From NCBI RefSeq assembly GCF_016793485.1, contig NZ_JAEULZ010000001.1, positions 62,001-126,000 of the forward strand: a DNA stretch of 64,000 nucleotides, in the 5' to 3' direction. Every line of letters begins with the position of its first letter. The first letter of the stretch is position 1. Below are positions 7,897 through 17,413 of the stretch, in pieces. Source of the stretch: Mesorhizobium sp. (lineage in GTDB: Bacteria; Pseudomonadota; Alphaproteobacteria; Rhizobiales; Rhizobiaceae). The notes beneath the pieces are model-generated. The model searched no databases and had not been told where the DNA came from. It was given only the letters and a program-made list of their open reading frames with translations. The translations under genes were made by a program, and so were the position numbers.

Positions 7897-8968
7897 ATGG
7901 CAGCTTCCGAACCGCACGCATCGACCGCCGGCGCTACAGGCGATGACAATCATGGCCGACCGCAGGCCGATCACGCCGATACCGCAAAGACACTGGTCCA
8001 GCGCATAGCCGATCTACGGGCTTGGCTGTTCCTTGCGGCGCTTGTGCTTGGCTTCGAGGCCTGGGCGCGCATCGATTTTGGCGGGACATTCATCCTGAAC
8101 CCGTTCAACCTTCAGTCCATTGCGATCTTCGCGGTTGCGCCGCTTCTGCTCGCCACGGGACAGACCTTCGTCATCATATCAGGCGGCATCGACCTCTCCC
8201 TGGGATTCATCATGGGGCTTGCGGCCGTCGTTGCCGCGCACACCATCAACGCCTTCACGCCAGGCCTCGGCATGCCGCTGGCTGTCCTGCTGGGCTTCAT
8301 GATCGCCGTGCTGGTCGCTGCCGTACCCGGTACGATCAACGGCCTGCTCGTGTCTCGTCTGCGCGTGCCGCCTTTCATCGGGACGCTCGGCATGTTCGGC
8401 GTGGCGCGCGGCGTGGCTTTCCTGTTCGCAGGCGGGACGACAGTCCCGGTCCAGAATTCACTGTTCGCGGCGATCGGCAATGGCCGCTTGATGGGCGTGC
8501 CCTACATCGTCATCATCACTGCCGTCTTCGTGCTGATCATGCACTATCTGCTCAGCCAGACGCGCTTCGGTCAGCACAATTATGCCATCGGCGCCAACAC
8601 GCAGGCGGCGAGGCGGGCCGGTATCGACATCAAGTCGCATCTGCTACGCCTCTACATCCTGTCGGCCTGTTGCGCGGGACTTGCTGGCGTGCTCTATGCG
8701 GCGCGCTTCAACGCTGGCGCGGCACAGGCCGGCGAGCCGTTGCTGCTTGACAGCGTGGCAGCCGTGGTGATCGGCGGAGCCAGCCTGTTCGGCGGGTCTG
8801 GCACGATCATCGGCACTGTCGCCGGCGCTTTCGTCATCGCGGTCATCCAGTACGGTCTCGTCTTTGTGAACGTCGAACCGTTCTGGCAGTTCATCAGCGT
8901 CGGCATCGTCATCATCATCTCGGTGCTGATCGATCAGGCACAGCGCCGGTTCAGCGGAGGTCGCCAGG

Positions 8969-8976
<8 letters not shown>
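7897..8976 (+). CDS. sugar ABC transporter permease (RbsC-like)
   Basis: A 359-residue inner-membrane permease of the BPD_transp_2 family. Seen: about eight to ten hydrophobic segments, the family landmark GQTFVIISGGIDLSLGFIMG, and the EAA-like cytoplasmic loop GANTQAARRAGIDIKSHLL that contacts the ATPase. The first ~45 residues are hydrophilic and variable. It forms the translocation channel for the preceding binding protein. Its 3' end overlaps the ATPase gene by 8 nt, indicating translational coupling. Confidence 0.92.
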
Positions 8977-9715
<739 letters not shown>

Positions 9716-9725
9716 GGCCATGCGT

Positions 9726-9748
9726 GCCGGACTGCATGCTGGTCCGGC
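9726..9748. terminator. hairpin between convergent genes
   Basis: GCCGGAC (9726-9732) and GTCCGGC (9742-9748) form a perfect 7-bp stem around a 9-nt loop in the 64-nt spacer between the rightward ATPase gene and the leftward lacI-type gene. There is no T-run on either side, so it is either a Rho-assisted or a bidirectional terminator. The position supports termination of both operons. Confidence 0.5.
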
Positions 9749-9779
9749 TGGCCGGCCCCGTGGGTCGGCATCCGGGCGG

Positions 9780-10823
9780 TCAGGCAGAACCGCGCAATAT
9801 CAGGTCGCCATTGACCAGCACATGCTCGCCGGGCGGACGGGTCTCACCGGGCGTATGCGCGATGTCGATGCGGGTGAGCAGCATGTCGAGCGCGAGGCGG
9901 CCCATCTCGGCGGTGTTTTGTTGAACCGTCGTCAGCGGCGGCCAGATATATTCCGAGAGCGGCTGGTTGTCGTGACCGGCGACCCGCAGGTCGCAGTCGG
10001 GCGTTATGCCCACCTTCAAGCCTGCCTGGTTGAGCGCTGCGAGCACGCCGAAGGCGATGCGGTCATTGCCGCACAGCACGACTTTCGTGGGGAACCCGCC
10101 CTCGCGCAGGATGCGCGACGCCTCGTCGAAGGCGTAGCGCTCGAAGTCCCAGTCCTCGGAATGTGCGACCGGAATGATGACTGGCTCCAGGCCGCGCCGC
10201 CGCATGGTCTCGATATAGGCGTTGCGGCGACCGGGAGCGTTGGAATTCACCCATGGCATATCGAAATAGCAGGGCGGCTCCCCGAACCGTGTGAGGTAGT
10301 CGGTTATCAGCGCCATGGACTGCCCGTTGTTCGTCCCGACGAAATCCTCTTCCTCGTCGAAAGGTGCGTCGATGAAAATGACCGGGATGTTCCTTGCCAG
10401 CGTCTTGACCTTGTTCCGATGCGCCGGGTCTCCGCCAACGGGCGCCATGATGACGCCGGCAACGTTGAGCGAGGAAAGCGTCTCCAGCGCTTCGGCCTCG
10501 AGTTCGGTCTTTCCATCCGAAGACAGCACGAAGGGAAGGTAGCCGAGCGCCGTGGCCTGGGATTCGATGCGACGGCGAAGGCCGGTGTAGAACGGGTCGA
10601 GGGAACTCGGGAGGATAAGCCCGAGGATCTTGGTGCGACGCCGGTTGAGATTGACCGCGAACAGGTTGGGGCGAAAACCCGTCTCCTTGAGGCCGGCCTC
10701 GATCTTTTCGCGCAGCTTGGGGCGAACCGACGCGGCGTTCTGGAAATACTTCGACACCGTCGGCCGCGACAGGCCGATCGCCTCGGCAAATTCCTCCATC
10801 GTCCGGATCTGTCTGGGTTTCAC
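9780..10823 (-). CDS. LacI-family transcriptional regulator
   Basis: About 347 residues with an N-terminal HTH (MEEFAEAIGLSRPTVSKYFQ) followed by the family hinge (VNLNRRRTKILGLILP) and a periplasmic-binding-protein-like effector domain. GTG 10823 is preferred: it has AGAGG 8 nt upstream and begins at the conserved VKPRQIRTMEEF segment, whereas an ATG at 10883 has no ribosome-binding site and adds a non-family leader. It is divergent from the PfkB gene and probably binds the dyad at 10908-10921. Its effector is expected to be the sugar handled by the adjacent operon or importer (inference). Confidence 0.88.
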   Translation of the reverse strand: MKPRQIRTMEEFAEAIGLSRPTVSKYFQNAASVRPKLREKIEAGLKETGFRPNLFAVNLNRRRTKILGLILPSSLDPFYTGLRRRIESQATALGYLPFVLSSDGKTELEAEALETLSSLNVAGVIMAPVGGDPAHRNKVKTLARNIPVIFIDAPFDEEEDFVGTNNGQSMALITDYLTRFGEPPCYFDMPWVNSNAPGRRNAYIETMRRRGLEPVIIPVAHSEDWDFERYAFDEASRILREGGFPTKVVLCGNDRIAFGVLAALNQAGLKVGITPDCDLRVAGHDNQPLSEYIWPPLTTVQQNTAEMGRLALDMLLTRIDIAHTPGETRPPGEHVLVNGDLILRGSA

Positions 10824-10907
10824 GGGTCTTGCCTCTGCGCTTCGCGACGTGCATCCCGCGCGGGTCGAAAGCAACGCTGCCATTCGTTTGCAAAAGGATC
10901 AACTATT

Positions 10908-10921
10908 TTGTCGCGAGACAA
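10908..10921. promoter_or_regulatory. candidate LacI-type operator in the lacI/pfkB divergent promoter
   Basis: TTGTCGCGAGACAA is a 14-nt dyad with TTGTC/GACAA arms and the central C|G step typical of LacI-family operators, embedded in AT-rich sequence. A 14-nt window at 16596-16609 in front of the SDR-GMC-SDR operon matches it at 11 of 14 positions, including the CGCGAGA core. The repeat of such a site at two promoters near a LacI gene supports a local regulon. Confidence 0.55.
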
Positions 10922-10948
10922 TAAAAAAATTGGCGCGGACCAACAAAA

Positions 10949-11932
10949 TTGGCGGCTTTCGTGACTGGGACGAGCGATCGAAGGCCTGCGATCGGGTCGA
11001 TGGGCGAGCTGCTCGTCGAGTTCGTCTGCGCAGAGAAGGACGGGCACAATCTCCGCGCCTCGACCTATGCCGGGCCCTACGCGTCCGGCGCGCCTGGTAT
11101 CTTCATTGATCAGGCGGCGCGCGTCGGCGCAAGCACGATTTTTGCCGGCGCGGTCGGCGGCGATGCGTTTGGGCAGGTTCTGCTCGACCGCTTCGGTTCG
11201 GTCGGCGTTTCGCAGGCGCTTGTCCGCACCGTCGCGGGCATACCGACCGGTTCGGCTTTCGTCTCCTACAATTCCGATGGCAGTCGCGACTTCGTTTTCA
11301 ACATCGCGCATTCGGCGGCCGCGCATCTGCCTATCGGCGGCGAGGCGATCGACGCCTTCGCGGACTTCGGTCTCGACGCGTTTCACATCTCCGGCTCGAC
11401 GCTCGGAGATTCCCGGATGGCTGCTGCCGCCTTGCATGTCTGCACTGCACTCCATGAACGCGGCGTCGCGATCTCCTTCGATCCGAACGTGCGCAAGGAA
11501 TTGCTGGCCGACCCGGCCTATATCGATACCGTTCGGGCGCTGCTTGCCATCTCGACGTTCGTGCTGCCGAGCGTCGAGGACGCAGCCGTCCTGTTTCCGG
11601 GAGAGAGTTTCGAGTCGTTCTCCCGGCGTTTCCACGAAGCCGGCGCACGCTACGTCGTGCTGAAGCGCGGCGAGGCCGGATGTATCGGTTCGGAGGCCGG
11701 CGGGAACATCGAGTCGTTCGACGCCCACGCGGTTGAGGTCGTCGACCCCACAGGCGCGGGCGACTGTTTCTGCGCGACCTTTGTCGCGCTGGCGACGTCT
11801 GGGCGATTTTCCTTTCGCGACGCGCTGCGTTTCGCCAATGCGGCGGGTGCGCTGGCGGTCGGCAAGGTCGGCCCGATGGAAGGCAACAGTTCGCTCCGAG
11901 ACATCGAAGCGTTTCTCGAGAGCCGGGCATGA
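10949..11932 (+). CDS. PfkB-family carbohydrate kinase, probable D-tagatose kinase
   Basis: A 327-residue ribokinase-fold sugar kinase. Seen: the N-terminal strand SMGELLVEF, the GGDAFG motif, and the catalytic-base signature DPTGAGDCF with Asp272. It phosphorylates a ketose at the terminal hydroxyl using ATP. The start is TTG 10949 or GTG 10961; neither has a strong Shine-Dalgarno, but the N-terminal strand excludes ATG 10999. Its stop overlaps the next gene by 4 nt. The partner is a GatZ/KbaZ (PF08013) protein. In Agrobacterium a PfkB kinase plus PF08013 epimerase turn D-tagatose to tagatose-6-phosphate and then fructose-6-phosphate, so D-tagatose kinase is the best-supported role (inference by context). 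Confidence 0.82.
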   Translation: MAAFVTGTSDRRPAIGSMGELLVEFVCAEKDGHNLRASTYAGPYASGAPGIFIDQAARVGASTIFAGAVGGDAFGQVLLDRFGSVGVSQALVRTVAGIPTGSAFVSYNSDGSRDFVFNIAHSAAAHLPIGGEAIDAFADFGLDAFHISGSTLGDSRMAAAALHVCTALHERGVAISFDPNVRKELLADPAYIDTVRALLAISTFVLPSVEDAAVLFPGESFESFSRRFHEAGARYVVLKRGEAGCIGSEAGGNIESFDAHAVEVVDPTGAGDCFCATFVALATSGRFSFRDALRFANAAGALAVGKVGPMEGNSSLRDIEAFLESRA

Positions 11933-13179
11933 TGGACCTTGGCGAAATCGTTGCGGCAAATCGCGCGGGCGAGCCGCGCGGCATTCCGTCGTGGTGCACC
12001 GCTCACCCGCAGACACTGAGAGCGATTTTCCATGCCTATCGGGACGATGACAGCCCGATCCTGGTGGAAGCCACCTGCAACCAGGTCAACCAGTTCGGCG
12101 GCTATACCGGGATGACTCCGGCCGCGTTCCGCGTCTTCGTTGAAGCGCTCGCTCGGGACGAGGGCGTCGATCCCGCGAGACTCGTTCTCGGCGGCGATCA
12201 TCTTGGTCCGAATCCGTGGAAAGCGGAATCGGCAGCGAGCGCCATGGCCAAGGCGCGCGATCTGGTCGCCGCGTATGTCGACGCAGGCTTCCGAAAGATA
12301 CATCTCGACGCCTCGATGGCCTGCGCGGACGACGGCGTGCTGGCGGAAGCGACGATCGCTGCGCGCGCTGCCGATCTTTGCGCGATGGCCGAGGGCAGGG
12401 GCAAAAGTGATCTTGTCTATGTCGTGGGGACCGAGGTGCCGATCCCCGGCGGGGAGACCGAGGCACTGGACGCCCTGGCAGTCACCTCTGCCGAAGCAGT
12501 CGCCGATACGTGGTCGCAACATCAGCAGGCCTTTGCAGCCAAAGGTGTTTCGGCGGCGCTTGAACGCGTCGTTGGAATCGTCGTCCAGCCGGGTGTCGAT
12601 TTCGGCAACGACATGGTGTTTTCCTTCGATGCCGCGAAGACCGTTGCGCTGTCGGCGTCGGTTTCCAACTTGCCCGGCATTGTCTTCGAGGCGCATTCCA
12701 CCGACTACCAGTCACAACAGGCGCTTGGCGATCTCGTGCGCAGCCATTTCGCGATCCTCAAGGTCGGGCCGGAACTGACATTCGCTTTTCGTCAGGCGAT
12801 GTTTGCGCTTGCCAGAATCGAAGAGCTTCTGGCGGTTCCGGAACCATCCAATCTGGTCACGGTGCTGCGCGACGAGATGCTTGCAAACCCTCGCGACTGG
12901 CGCGCCTACGTGGCGACTGGCGAACGCGAGAGCCAGATGATGCTCCATGGGCTTTCGGACAGGGTGCGCTACTACTGGCCGCGACACGCGGTGCAGGCGG
13001 CGCTCGACCGTCTCCGGAAAAACGTCATTGCGGCAAGGCCGGAACCGGGCATCGTGGCGCAGGTGACGGGTGGTCTCGTCGATCCCACGATTTCGGCGGA
13101 TGAACTGCCTCGGTGGATGGCAAGAAACATGGTGGGCGATGTCGTGCGAAAATATCGCGCGGCCGCCAGTGAAATGTGA
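11929..13179 (+). CDS. GatZ/KbaZ-family protein, probable D-tagatose-6-phosphate 4-epimerase
   Basis: A 416-residue PF08013 protein. Seen: GIPSWCTAHPQTLRAIF, LVEATCNQVNQFGGYTGM, LVLGGDHLGPNPW and KIHLDASMACADD, the family's conserved barrel strands with the GGDHLGP metal-binding region, and the later VVQPGVDFGND and EAHSTDYQ motifs. The family was first described as a non-catalytic subunit of class II tagatose-bisphosphate aldolase. No class II catalytic subunit (GatY/KbaY) is present here, which favours the later-described C4-epimerase activity on D-tagatose 6-phosphate. It is translationally coupled to the PfkB kinase by an ATGA overlap. Confidence 0.8.
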   Translation: MMDLGEIVAANRAGEPRGIPSWCTAHPQTLRAIFHAYRDDDSPILVEATCNQVNQFGGYTGMTPAAFRVFVEALARDEGVDPARLVLGGDHLGPNPWKAESAASAMAKARDLVAAYVDAGFRKIHLDASMACADDGVLAEATIAARAADLCAMAEGRGKSDLVYVVGTEVPIPGGETEALDALAVTSAEAVADTWSQHQQAFAAKGVSAALERVVGIVVQPGVDFGNDMVFSFDAAKTVALSASVSNLPGIVFEAHSTDYQSQQALGDLVRSHFAILKVGPELTFAFRQAMFALARIEELLAVPEPSNLVTVLRDEMLANPRDWRAYVATGERESQMMLHGLSDRVRYYWPRHAVQAALDRLRKNVIAARPEPGIVAQVTGGLVDPTISADELPRWMARNMVGDVVRKYRAAASEM

Positions 13180-13194
13180 TCAGGAGACGTAGGC

Positions 13195-14271
13195 GTGCCA
13201 AGAAAAGCGGATCGGAGATTGCGCGTCGGCGTTTTGGGGTGCGGGCCCATCGCACAGGCCGCGCACTTCGAGAGCTGCACAAAGGCGGCCAACGTCGATC
13301 TCTACGCCATATGCGATGTGGCTGACGACCTTCGTGCGCGCATGGCCGCGACCCACGCGCCGCAAAAATCCTATGCCGACTATGACGCCATGCTTGCGGA
13401 TCCCGACCTTGAGGCGGTTATCATCGCGACGTCGGACGCCTTTCACGTGCCCGCGGCGATCCGCGCGCTGGAGGCCGGCAAACATGTGTTGTGCGAGAAG
13501 CCGGTGGCGACGAGCGTGGAGGCTGCGGAGGAACTGGCGGCTGCTGTCGCGGCGAGCGGCAAGGTGGTTCAGGTCGGCCACATGAAGCGCTTCGACGCTG
13601 GCCTGCAAGCCGCTCGGGCCTTCATCGACGATGGCATGGGCGAGATGACCGCGCTGAAGGCGTGGTATTGCGACTCCACGCACCGCTACCCGATGACTGA
13701 CGCCGTGCAGCCGCTGATGGTGACGAGCGCGAATGCCAGAAAGCCCAAGGAAGATCCGAAGGCGAATCTCAACCGCTACTACATGCTGGCGCATGGCAGC
13801 CATCTGGTCGACACGGCGCGCTACTTCGCCGGCGAGATCGTCGCGGTCGATGCGCGTCTCAGCATGCGCGGCGGCATGCGCTGCTGGTTCGTCGATGTCG
13901 AGTTCGCCAACGGTGTGCTGGGCCACCTCGACCTGACGGTTGCCGTGCGCATGGACTGGCACGAGGGTTTCCAAATCTATGGCCAGAATGGCTCGGTAGT
14001 CGGCAAGACCTATAACCCCTGGTACTACAAGACGAGCGAAGTCGACATTTTCCATGAGGCCGAGGGCGGCTCGCGGAGGGTGCTCGGCGCCGACGGGCAC
14101 TTTTACCGGCGGCAGCTCGAAGGTTTCGCGTCGGTCATCCTCGACGGTGCGACGATGACGGGAGCGGATGCTGGGGACGGCGTCGCCTCGGTGCGGGCGA
14201 TGGTTGCGATCGCGCGCTCGGCCGAAAGCCGCAAGCCTGTGCGATTGGCTGACGTGTCGGGCGAAGTGTGA
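13195..14271 (+). CDS. Gfo/Idh/MocA-family NAD(P)-dependent oxidoreductase
   Basis: A 358-residue sugar/inositol dehydrogenase. Seen: an N-terminal Rossmann motif VGVLGCGPIAQ, the family hallmark CEKPVATS (Lys of the EKP motif), and a C-terminal alpha/beta domain with the YYMLAHGSHLVDTARYF active-site helix carrying the conserved His/Asp pair. The start is GTG 13195 with CAGGAGA upstream. The protein would oxidise or reduce a sugar or polyol C-OH at the expense of NAD(P). It lies in the PfkB-GatZ operon and overlaps the next ATG by 1 nt. The exact substrate is not deducible. Confidence 0.88.
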   Translation: MPRKADRRLRVGVLGCGPIAQAAHFESCTKAANVDLYAICDVADDLRARMAATHAPQKSYADYDAMLADPDLEAVIIATSDAFHVPAAIRALEAGKHVLCEKPVATSVEAAEELAAAVAASGKVVQVGHMKRFDAGLQAARAFIDDGMGEMTALKAWYCDSTHRYPMTDAVQPLMVTSANARKPKEDPKANLNRYYMLAHGSHLVDTARYFAGEIVAVDARLSMRGGMRCWFVDVEFANGVLGHLDLTVAVRMDWHEGFQIYGQNGSVVGKTYNPWYYKTSEVDIFHEAEGGSRRVLGADGHFYRRQLEGFASVILDGATMTGADAGDGVASVRAMVAIARSAESRKPVRLADVSGEV

Positions 14272-15089
14272 TGCGACTCGGTATTTTCGCCAAGACATTT
14301 CCGGGCAGCGAGCCGGCGGTCGTTCTCGATGCGGTGAGGGCGGCCGGCTTTTCGACCGCGCAGTATAATTTTGCATGTTCAGGTCTGCCGTCGATGCCGG
14401 AAGCGGTGTCATCGGAAGTGGCGGATGCTATCGCGGCTGCTTCCAGGAAGAGCGGCGTCCAGCTCTGCGCCGTGTCAGGCACCTACAATATGGCGCATCC
14501 CGATCCCACGGTGCGAGCAGACGGACTGCGGCGGCTTGAGGTGATAGCATCTTCCTGCGCGGCAATCGGGACCGACATCGTCACGCTCTGCACCGGCACG
14601 CGCGACGCGGAAGACCAATGGCGGCACCACCCGGACAACGGCTCGCCGGAGGCCTGGCGCGACATGGTTGCGGAAATGGAGAAGGCAGCGGCGATCGCCG
14701 AGCGCCATGGCATCCGGCTGGGCATAGAGCCGGAACTGGCCAACATCGTTTCCTCCGCGCCTCTCGCACGCCGTCTGCTCGACGAGATCGGTGGCGACAG
14801 GCTGGTGATCGTGCTTGATCCGGCAAACCTGTTCGAGGTTGCCGATCTCCCGGAGCAGCGCCGGCTGGTCGACGAAGCGATCGACTTGCTGGCGCCCGAT
14901 ATCGCGATGGGGCACGCGAAGGACCGTAACGCTGACGGCAGTTTCGCGACGGCCGGCAAAGGCGTGGTTGATTTCCGGCACTACATAGGGCGGCTGCGGT
15001 CTGCGGGTTTCGATGGCGATCTCGTGGCGCATGGGCTCGATTCGGGCGAGGCGTCGGGCGTCGCGAAATTCCTGCGCGATCTGCTGTGA
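14271..15089 (+). CDS. sugar-phosphate isomerase/epimerase, xylose-isomerase-like TIM barrel
   Basis: A 272-residue AP-endonuclease-2/xylose-isomerase-like barrel (IolE/IolI/tagatose-3-epimerase group). Seen: the starting strand MRLGIFAKTF, LCAVSGTYNMAHPD, LGIEPELANIV with a Glu ligand, VIVLDPANLFE with an Asp ligand, and IAMGHAKD with a His ligand, consistent with one divalent metal. It would interconvert ketose or inosose epimers, or dehydrate a cyclic sugar intermediate. ATG 14271 is chosen because it overlaps the Gfo stop by 1 nt (TGATG). Confidence 0.85.
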   Translation: MRLGIFAKTFPGSEPAVVLDAVRAAGFSTAQYNFACSGLPSMPEAVSSEVADAIAAASRKSGVQLCAVSGTYNMAHPDPTVRADGLRRLEVIASSCAAIGTDIVTLCTGTRDAEDQWRHHPDNGSPEAWRDMVAEMEKAAAIAERHGIRLGIEPELANIVSSAPLARRLLDEIGGDRLVIVLDPANLFEVADLPEQRRLVDEAIDLLAPDIAMGHAKDRNADGSFATAGKGVVDFRHYIGRLRSAGFDGDLVAHGLDSGEASGVAKFLRDLL

Positions 15090-15901
15090 TGAAACGGGAC
15101 GAGTTCAGGCGGTTCACGATCGAGCGCGATGGGCTTGCGCTTGCCGCCTACGATTCCGGCGGCGAGGGTTTGCCCGTCGTTTTCCAGCATGGGCTCTGCG
15201 GCGATATCGGGCAGGTGGCGGAAGCGTTTCCGGACAAACCCTATTTAAGGCTCATTGGGCTTGAATGCCGTGGCCATGGCGCATCGCCGGCAGGGCAGGA
15301 CGCGTCGATCGCGAGATTTGCCGATGACGTGGTCGCGCTGATCGAAACGATCGGAGCACCGGTAGTGCTCGGGGGCATTTCGATGGGGGCGGCGATATCG
15401 AGTCGCATCGCGGCGAAACGGCCGGACCTGCTACGCGGGCTGGTGCTGGCGCGGCCGGCATGGGTGGCGCAGGCCGGGCCGGAGAACATGCGGCCGAATG
15501 CCGAGGTCGGCGCGCTTCTTGCAAAGCTGCTGCCTAGCGAGGCGCGCGCGGCGTTCGAGGCGAGCGAAACTCATGCGATGCTGGCGAGGGAAGCGCCCGA
15601 CAATCTCAAGTCGCTGATGGGATTTTTTGAGCGTGAGCCGGCCGATGTGACGGCGCAGCTTCTGACGCGTATTTCGGGTGACGGTCCAGGCATCTCCGAG
15701 GAAGAATTGACCGCGCTCGACGTACCAACGATGGTCCTCGCCACCGAGCGGGATGTCATCCACCCGATGGCGCATGCGGAGCGACTGGCGGCCCTGATAC
15801 CGGCGGCGAAACTGGTCGAGATCACGCCGAAGGGCGTCGATAAATCCGCTTATATTTCCGAATTCCATGCGGCGCTCAGCGCCTTCCTGAAAGGATTTTG
15901 A
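15089..15901 (+). CDS. alpha/beta hydrolase with altered catalytic His position
   Basis: A 270-residue alpha/beta-hydrolase fold protein. Seen: oxyanion-hole VVFQHGLCGD, the GLECRGHGASP loop, nucleophile elbow GGISMG (Ser98), and a late acid in LATERDVIHPM. The final catalytic His, usually in a GH dipeptide before the last helix, is replaced: the local sequence reads TPKGVDKSAYI. Either His of EFHAALSAF takes over or the enzyme is impaired or repurposed. A lactonase or esterase acting on a sugar lactone would fit the operon (inference). It overlaps the upstream stop by 1 nt and ends 2 nt before the next ATG. Confidence 0.8.
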   Translation: MKRDEFRRFTIERDGLALAAYDSGGEGLPVVFQHGLCGDIGQVAEAFPDKPYLRLIGLECRGHGASPAGQDASIARFADDVVALIETIGAPVVLGGISMGAAISSRIAAKRPDLLRGLVLARPAWVAQAGPENMRPNAEVGALLAKLLPSEARAAFEASETHAMLAREAPDNLKSLMGFFEREPADVTAQLLTRISGDGPGISEEELTALDVPTMVLATERDVIHPMAHAERLAALIPAAKLVEITPKGVDKSAYISEFHAALSAFLKGF

Positions 15902-15903
15902 CC

Positions 15904-16593
15904 ATGCCGGCCACCGACTGGCTCTCCAGACTGCCAACCGACCGCCTGATCGCGGAGTATTCGATGTGGTCTGCCGATCTCATCCGCCTCGCTGACGATG
16001 TCGTGCGCATCGAGGGACACGCCGACATCCTGCACATCGATGTGGCCGACGGGCACTTCGCACCGGCGCTGCTCTTCTTTCCCGACCTCGTCGCCAGGCT
16101 GCGCGGCGCGACCGACATTCCGATCCACGTGCACCTGATGGTGGCCGACGCGGTGCTGGTGTCGCAGGTCGAGCAGTTCGCTGATGCAGGCGCAGACCTG
16201 ATCAGCATCCATGCCGAGAATACGTCGGTCGCCAACGAGGCTCTGTCGGTGATCAAGGCGCGCAGGCTTGCCGCCGGGATCGTGTTGCGCGTCGAGACGC
16301 CGGTGGTTGCGTGCAAGCCCTATCTCGACCGCGTCGATTTCCTGACGTTGCTCGGCACCGCAATCGGCGTGAAGGGGCAGGGGCTCGACCCCGCCGCGAC
16401 CGACCGGCTGCTGGAAGCCAAGTCGCTCATCTGGGACAGCGGCCGGCGCATCGTGCTCGCCGCCGATGGTGGCATTCGCGAGCATACCGTGCCGGAACTG
16501 TGCGCAGCCGGAGCGGAGACTGTCGTGCTGGGGTCATTGGCCTTCGGTACGGAGAATCTCGCAGCCCGAATGAAGTGGCTGCACGACCTCTGA
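15904..16593 (+). CDS. ribulose-phosphate 3-epimerase-like protein (Rpe/AlsE family)
   Basis: A 229-residue TIM-barrel epimerase of normal length. Seen: metal-ligand strands LHIDVADGHFAP (His and Asp), IPIHVHLMV (His) and LAADGGIREH (Asp), and the phosphate-binding GAETVVLGSLAFG. It would epimerise a ketose phosphate at C3. In the context of tagatose-type sugars, an allulose-6-phosphate 3-epimerase-like role is as likely as pentose-phosphate duty. ATG 15904 has AAGGA 8 nt upstream; TTG 15898 is a weaker option. Last gene of the PfkB operon. Confidence 0.85.
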   Translation: MPATDWLSRLPTDRLIAEYSMWSADLIRLADDVVRIEGHADILHIDVADGHFAPALLFFPDLVARLRGATDIPIHVHLMVADAVLVSQVEQFADAGADLISIHAENTSVANEALSVIKARRLAAGIVLRVETPVVACKPYLDRVDFLTLLGTAIGVKGQGLDPAATDRLLEAKSLIWDSGRRIVLAADGGIREHTVPELCAAGAETVVLGSLAFGTENLAARMKWLHDL

Positions 16594-16595
16594 TT

Positions 16596-16623
16596 TTTAC
16601 GCGAGATAATATTTTAATTGACG
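16596..16623 (+). promoter_or_regulatory. candidate LacI-type operator and -35 box of the SDR-GMC-SDR operon
   Basis: TTTACGCGAGATAA (16596-16609) repeats the dyad at 10908-10921 with 11 of 14 identities. It lies in an AT-rich island immediately after the Rpe-like gene. TTGACG (16618-16623) follows 8 nt later as a possible -35 box; a matching -10 (CATAGT, 15-nt spacing) is weak. The arrangement suggests that the next operon is under the same LacI-type control although transcribed from its own promoter. Confidence 0.5.
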
Positions 16624-16685
16624 GGCAGAAGCATCGTTCATAGTCTCGACTCAGAGTGCGAAAAGCATCGTTCAGGGAGGAATGA

Positions 16686-17411
16686 ATGGGTGAGCTTTCA
16701 GGCAAGGTCGTGCTTGTCACCGGCGGCAGTTCGGGCATCGGCCGGGCCATGGCGCGCGCCGCAGATGCGGCTGGAGCGCGGGTTGCGCTGGCGGGGCGCT
16801 CAGCCTCAAGGCTGAATGAAGTCGCGTCAGGGCTCCGCAACGAGGCCTTGCCTCTCGCCGCCGACCTGACCAAGCCGGAAGAAATCCGGCGTGTCGTTGA
16901 CGAGACGATTGCCCGTTTCGGCCGGATCGACATCCTGCTGCCCAACGCGGGCATCTACATTCCCGGCGAAGTGGCGGAAGGCGACCCGGATGCATGGGAC
17001 GAATTGATGGCCATCAACGTGAACAGCGTCTTCCGGCTGGTTCACGCCGTGCTGCCCGGCATGATCAAGCAGGAGGGCGGCCACATCCTCATCACGTCCT
17101 CGATCTCCGGACATGAGGCGATCCACTGGGAGCCGATCTATTCGGCGTCCAAGCATGCCATCCAGTCTTTCGTGCACGGATTGAGGCGGCAGGTGGCAAA
17201 GCACAACATCCGTGTCGGCGAGATCGCTCCCGGCGTCGTGCTCAACGAGCTTTGGGGCTATACAGACCCTGCGGCGATCGAGGCCAAGGTGCAGGCGCGC
17301 GAGGGTCTGAGGTCCGAAGACGTCGCCGACGCGGTGCTGTTCATGCTGACGCGTCCCGCAAACGTAAACATCCGCGACCTGGTGATCCTGCCGCACAATC
17401 AGGACATCTAG
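16686..17411 (+). CDS. short-chain dehydrogenase/reductase (classical SDR)
   Basis: A 241-residue classical SDR. Seen: cofactor motif TGGSSGIGRA, LPNAGI (NAG-type), catalytic Ser in ITSSISG and Tyr/Lys in YSASK. It oxidises a secondary alcohol with NAD(P). GGGAGG is 5 nt before the ATG. It is followed 2 nt later by a GMC oxidase and then a second SDR, so the trio forms one operon. The C-terminus NIRDLVILPHNQDI resembles sorbitol/L-xylulose-type SDRs; the substrate is not determined. Confidence 0.88.
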   Translation: MGELSGKVVLVTGGSSGIGRAMARAADAAGARVALAGRSASRLNEVASGLRNEALPLAADLTKPEEIRRVVDETIARFGRIDILLPNAGIYIPGEVAEGDPDAWDELMAINVNSVFRLVHAVLPGMIKQEGGHILITSSISGHEAIHWEPIYSASKHAIQSFVHGLRRQVAKHNIRVGEIAPGVVLNELWGYTDPAAIEAKVQAREGLRSEDVADAVLFMLTRPANVNIRDLVILPHNQDI

Positions 17412-17413
17412 TC

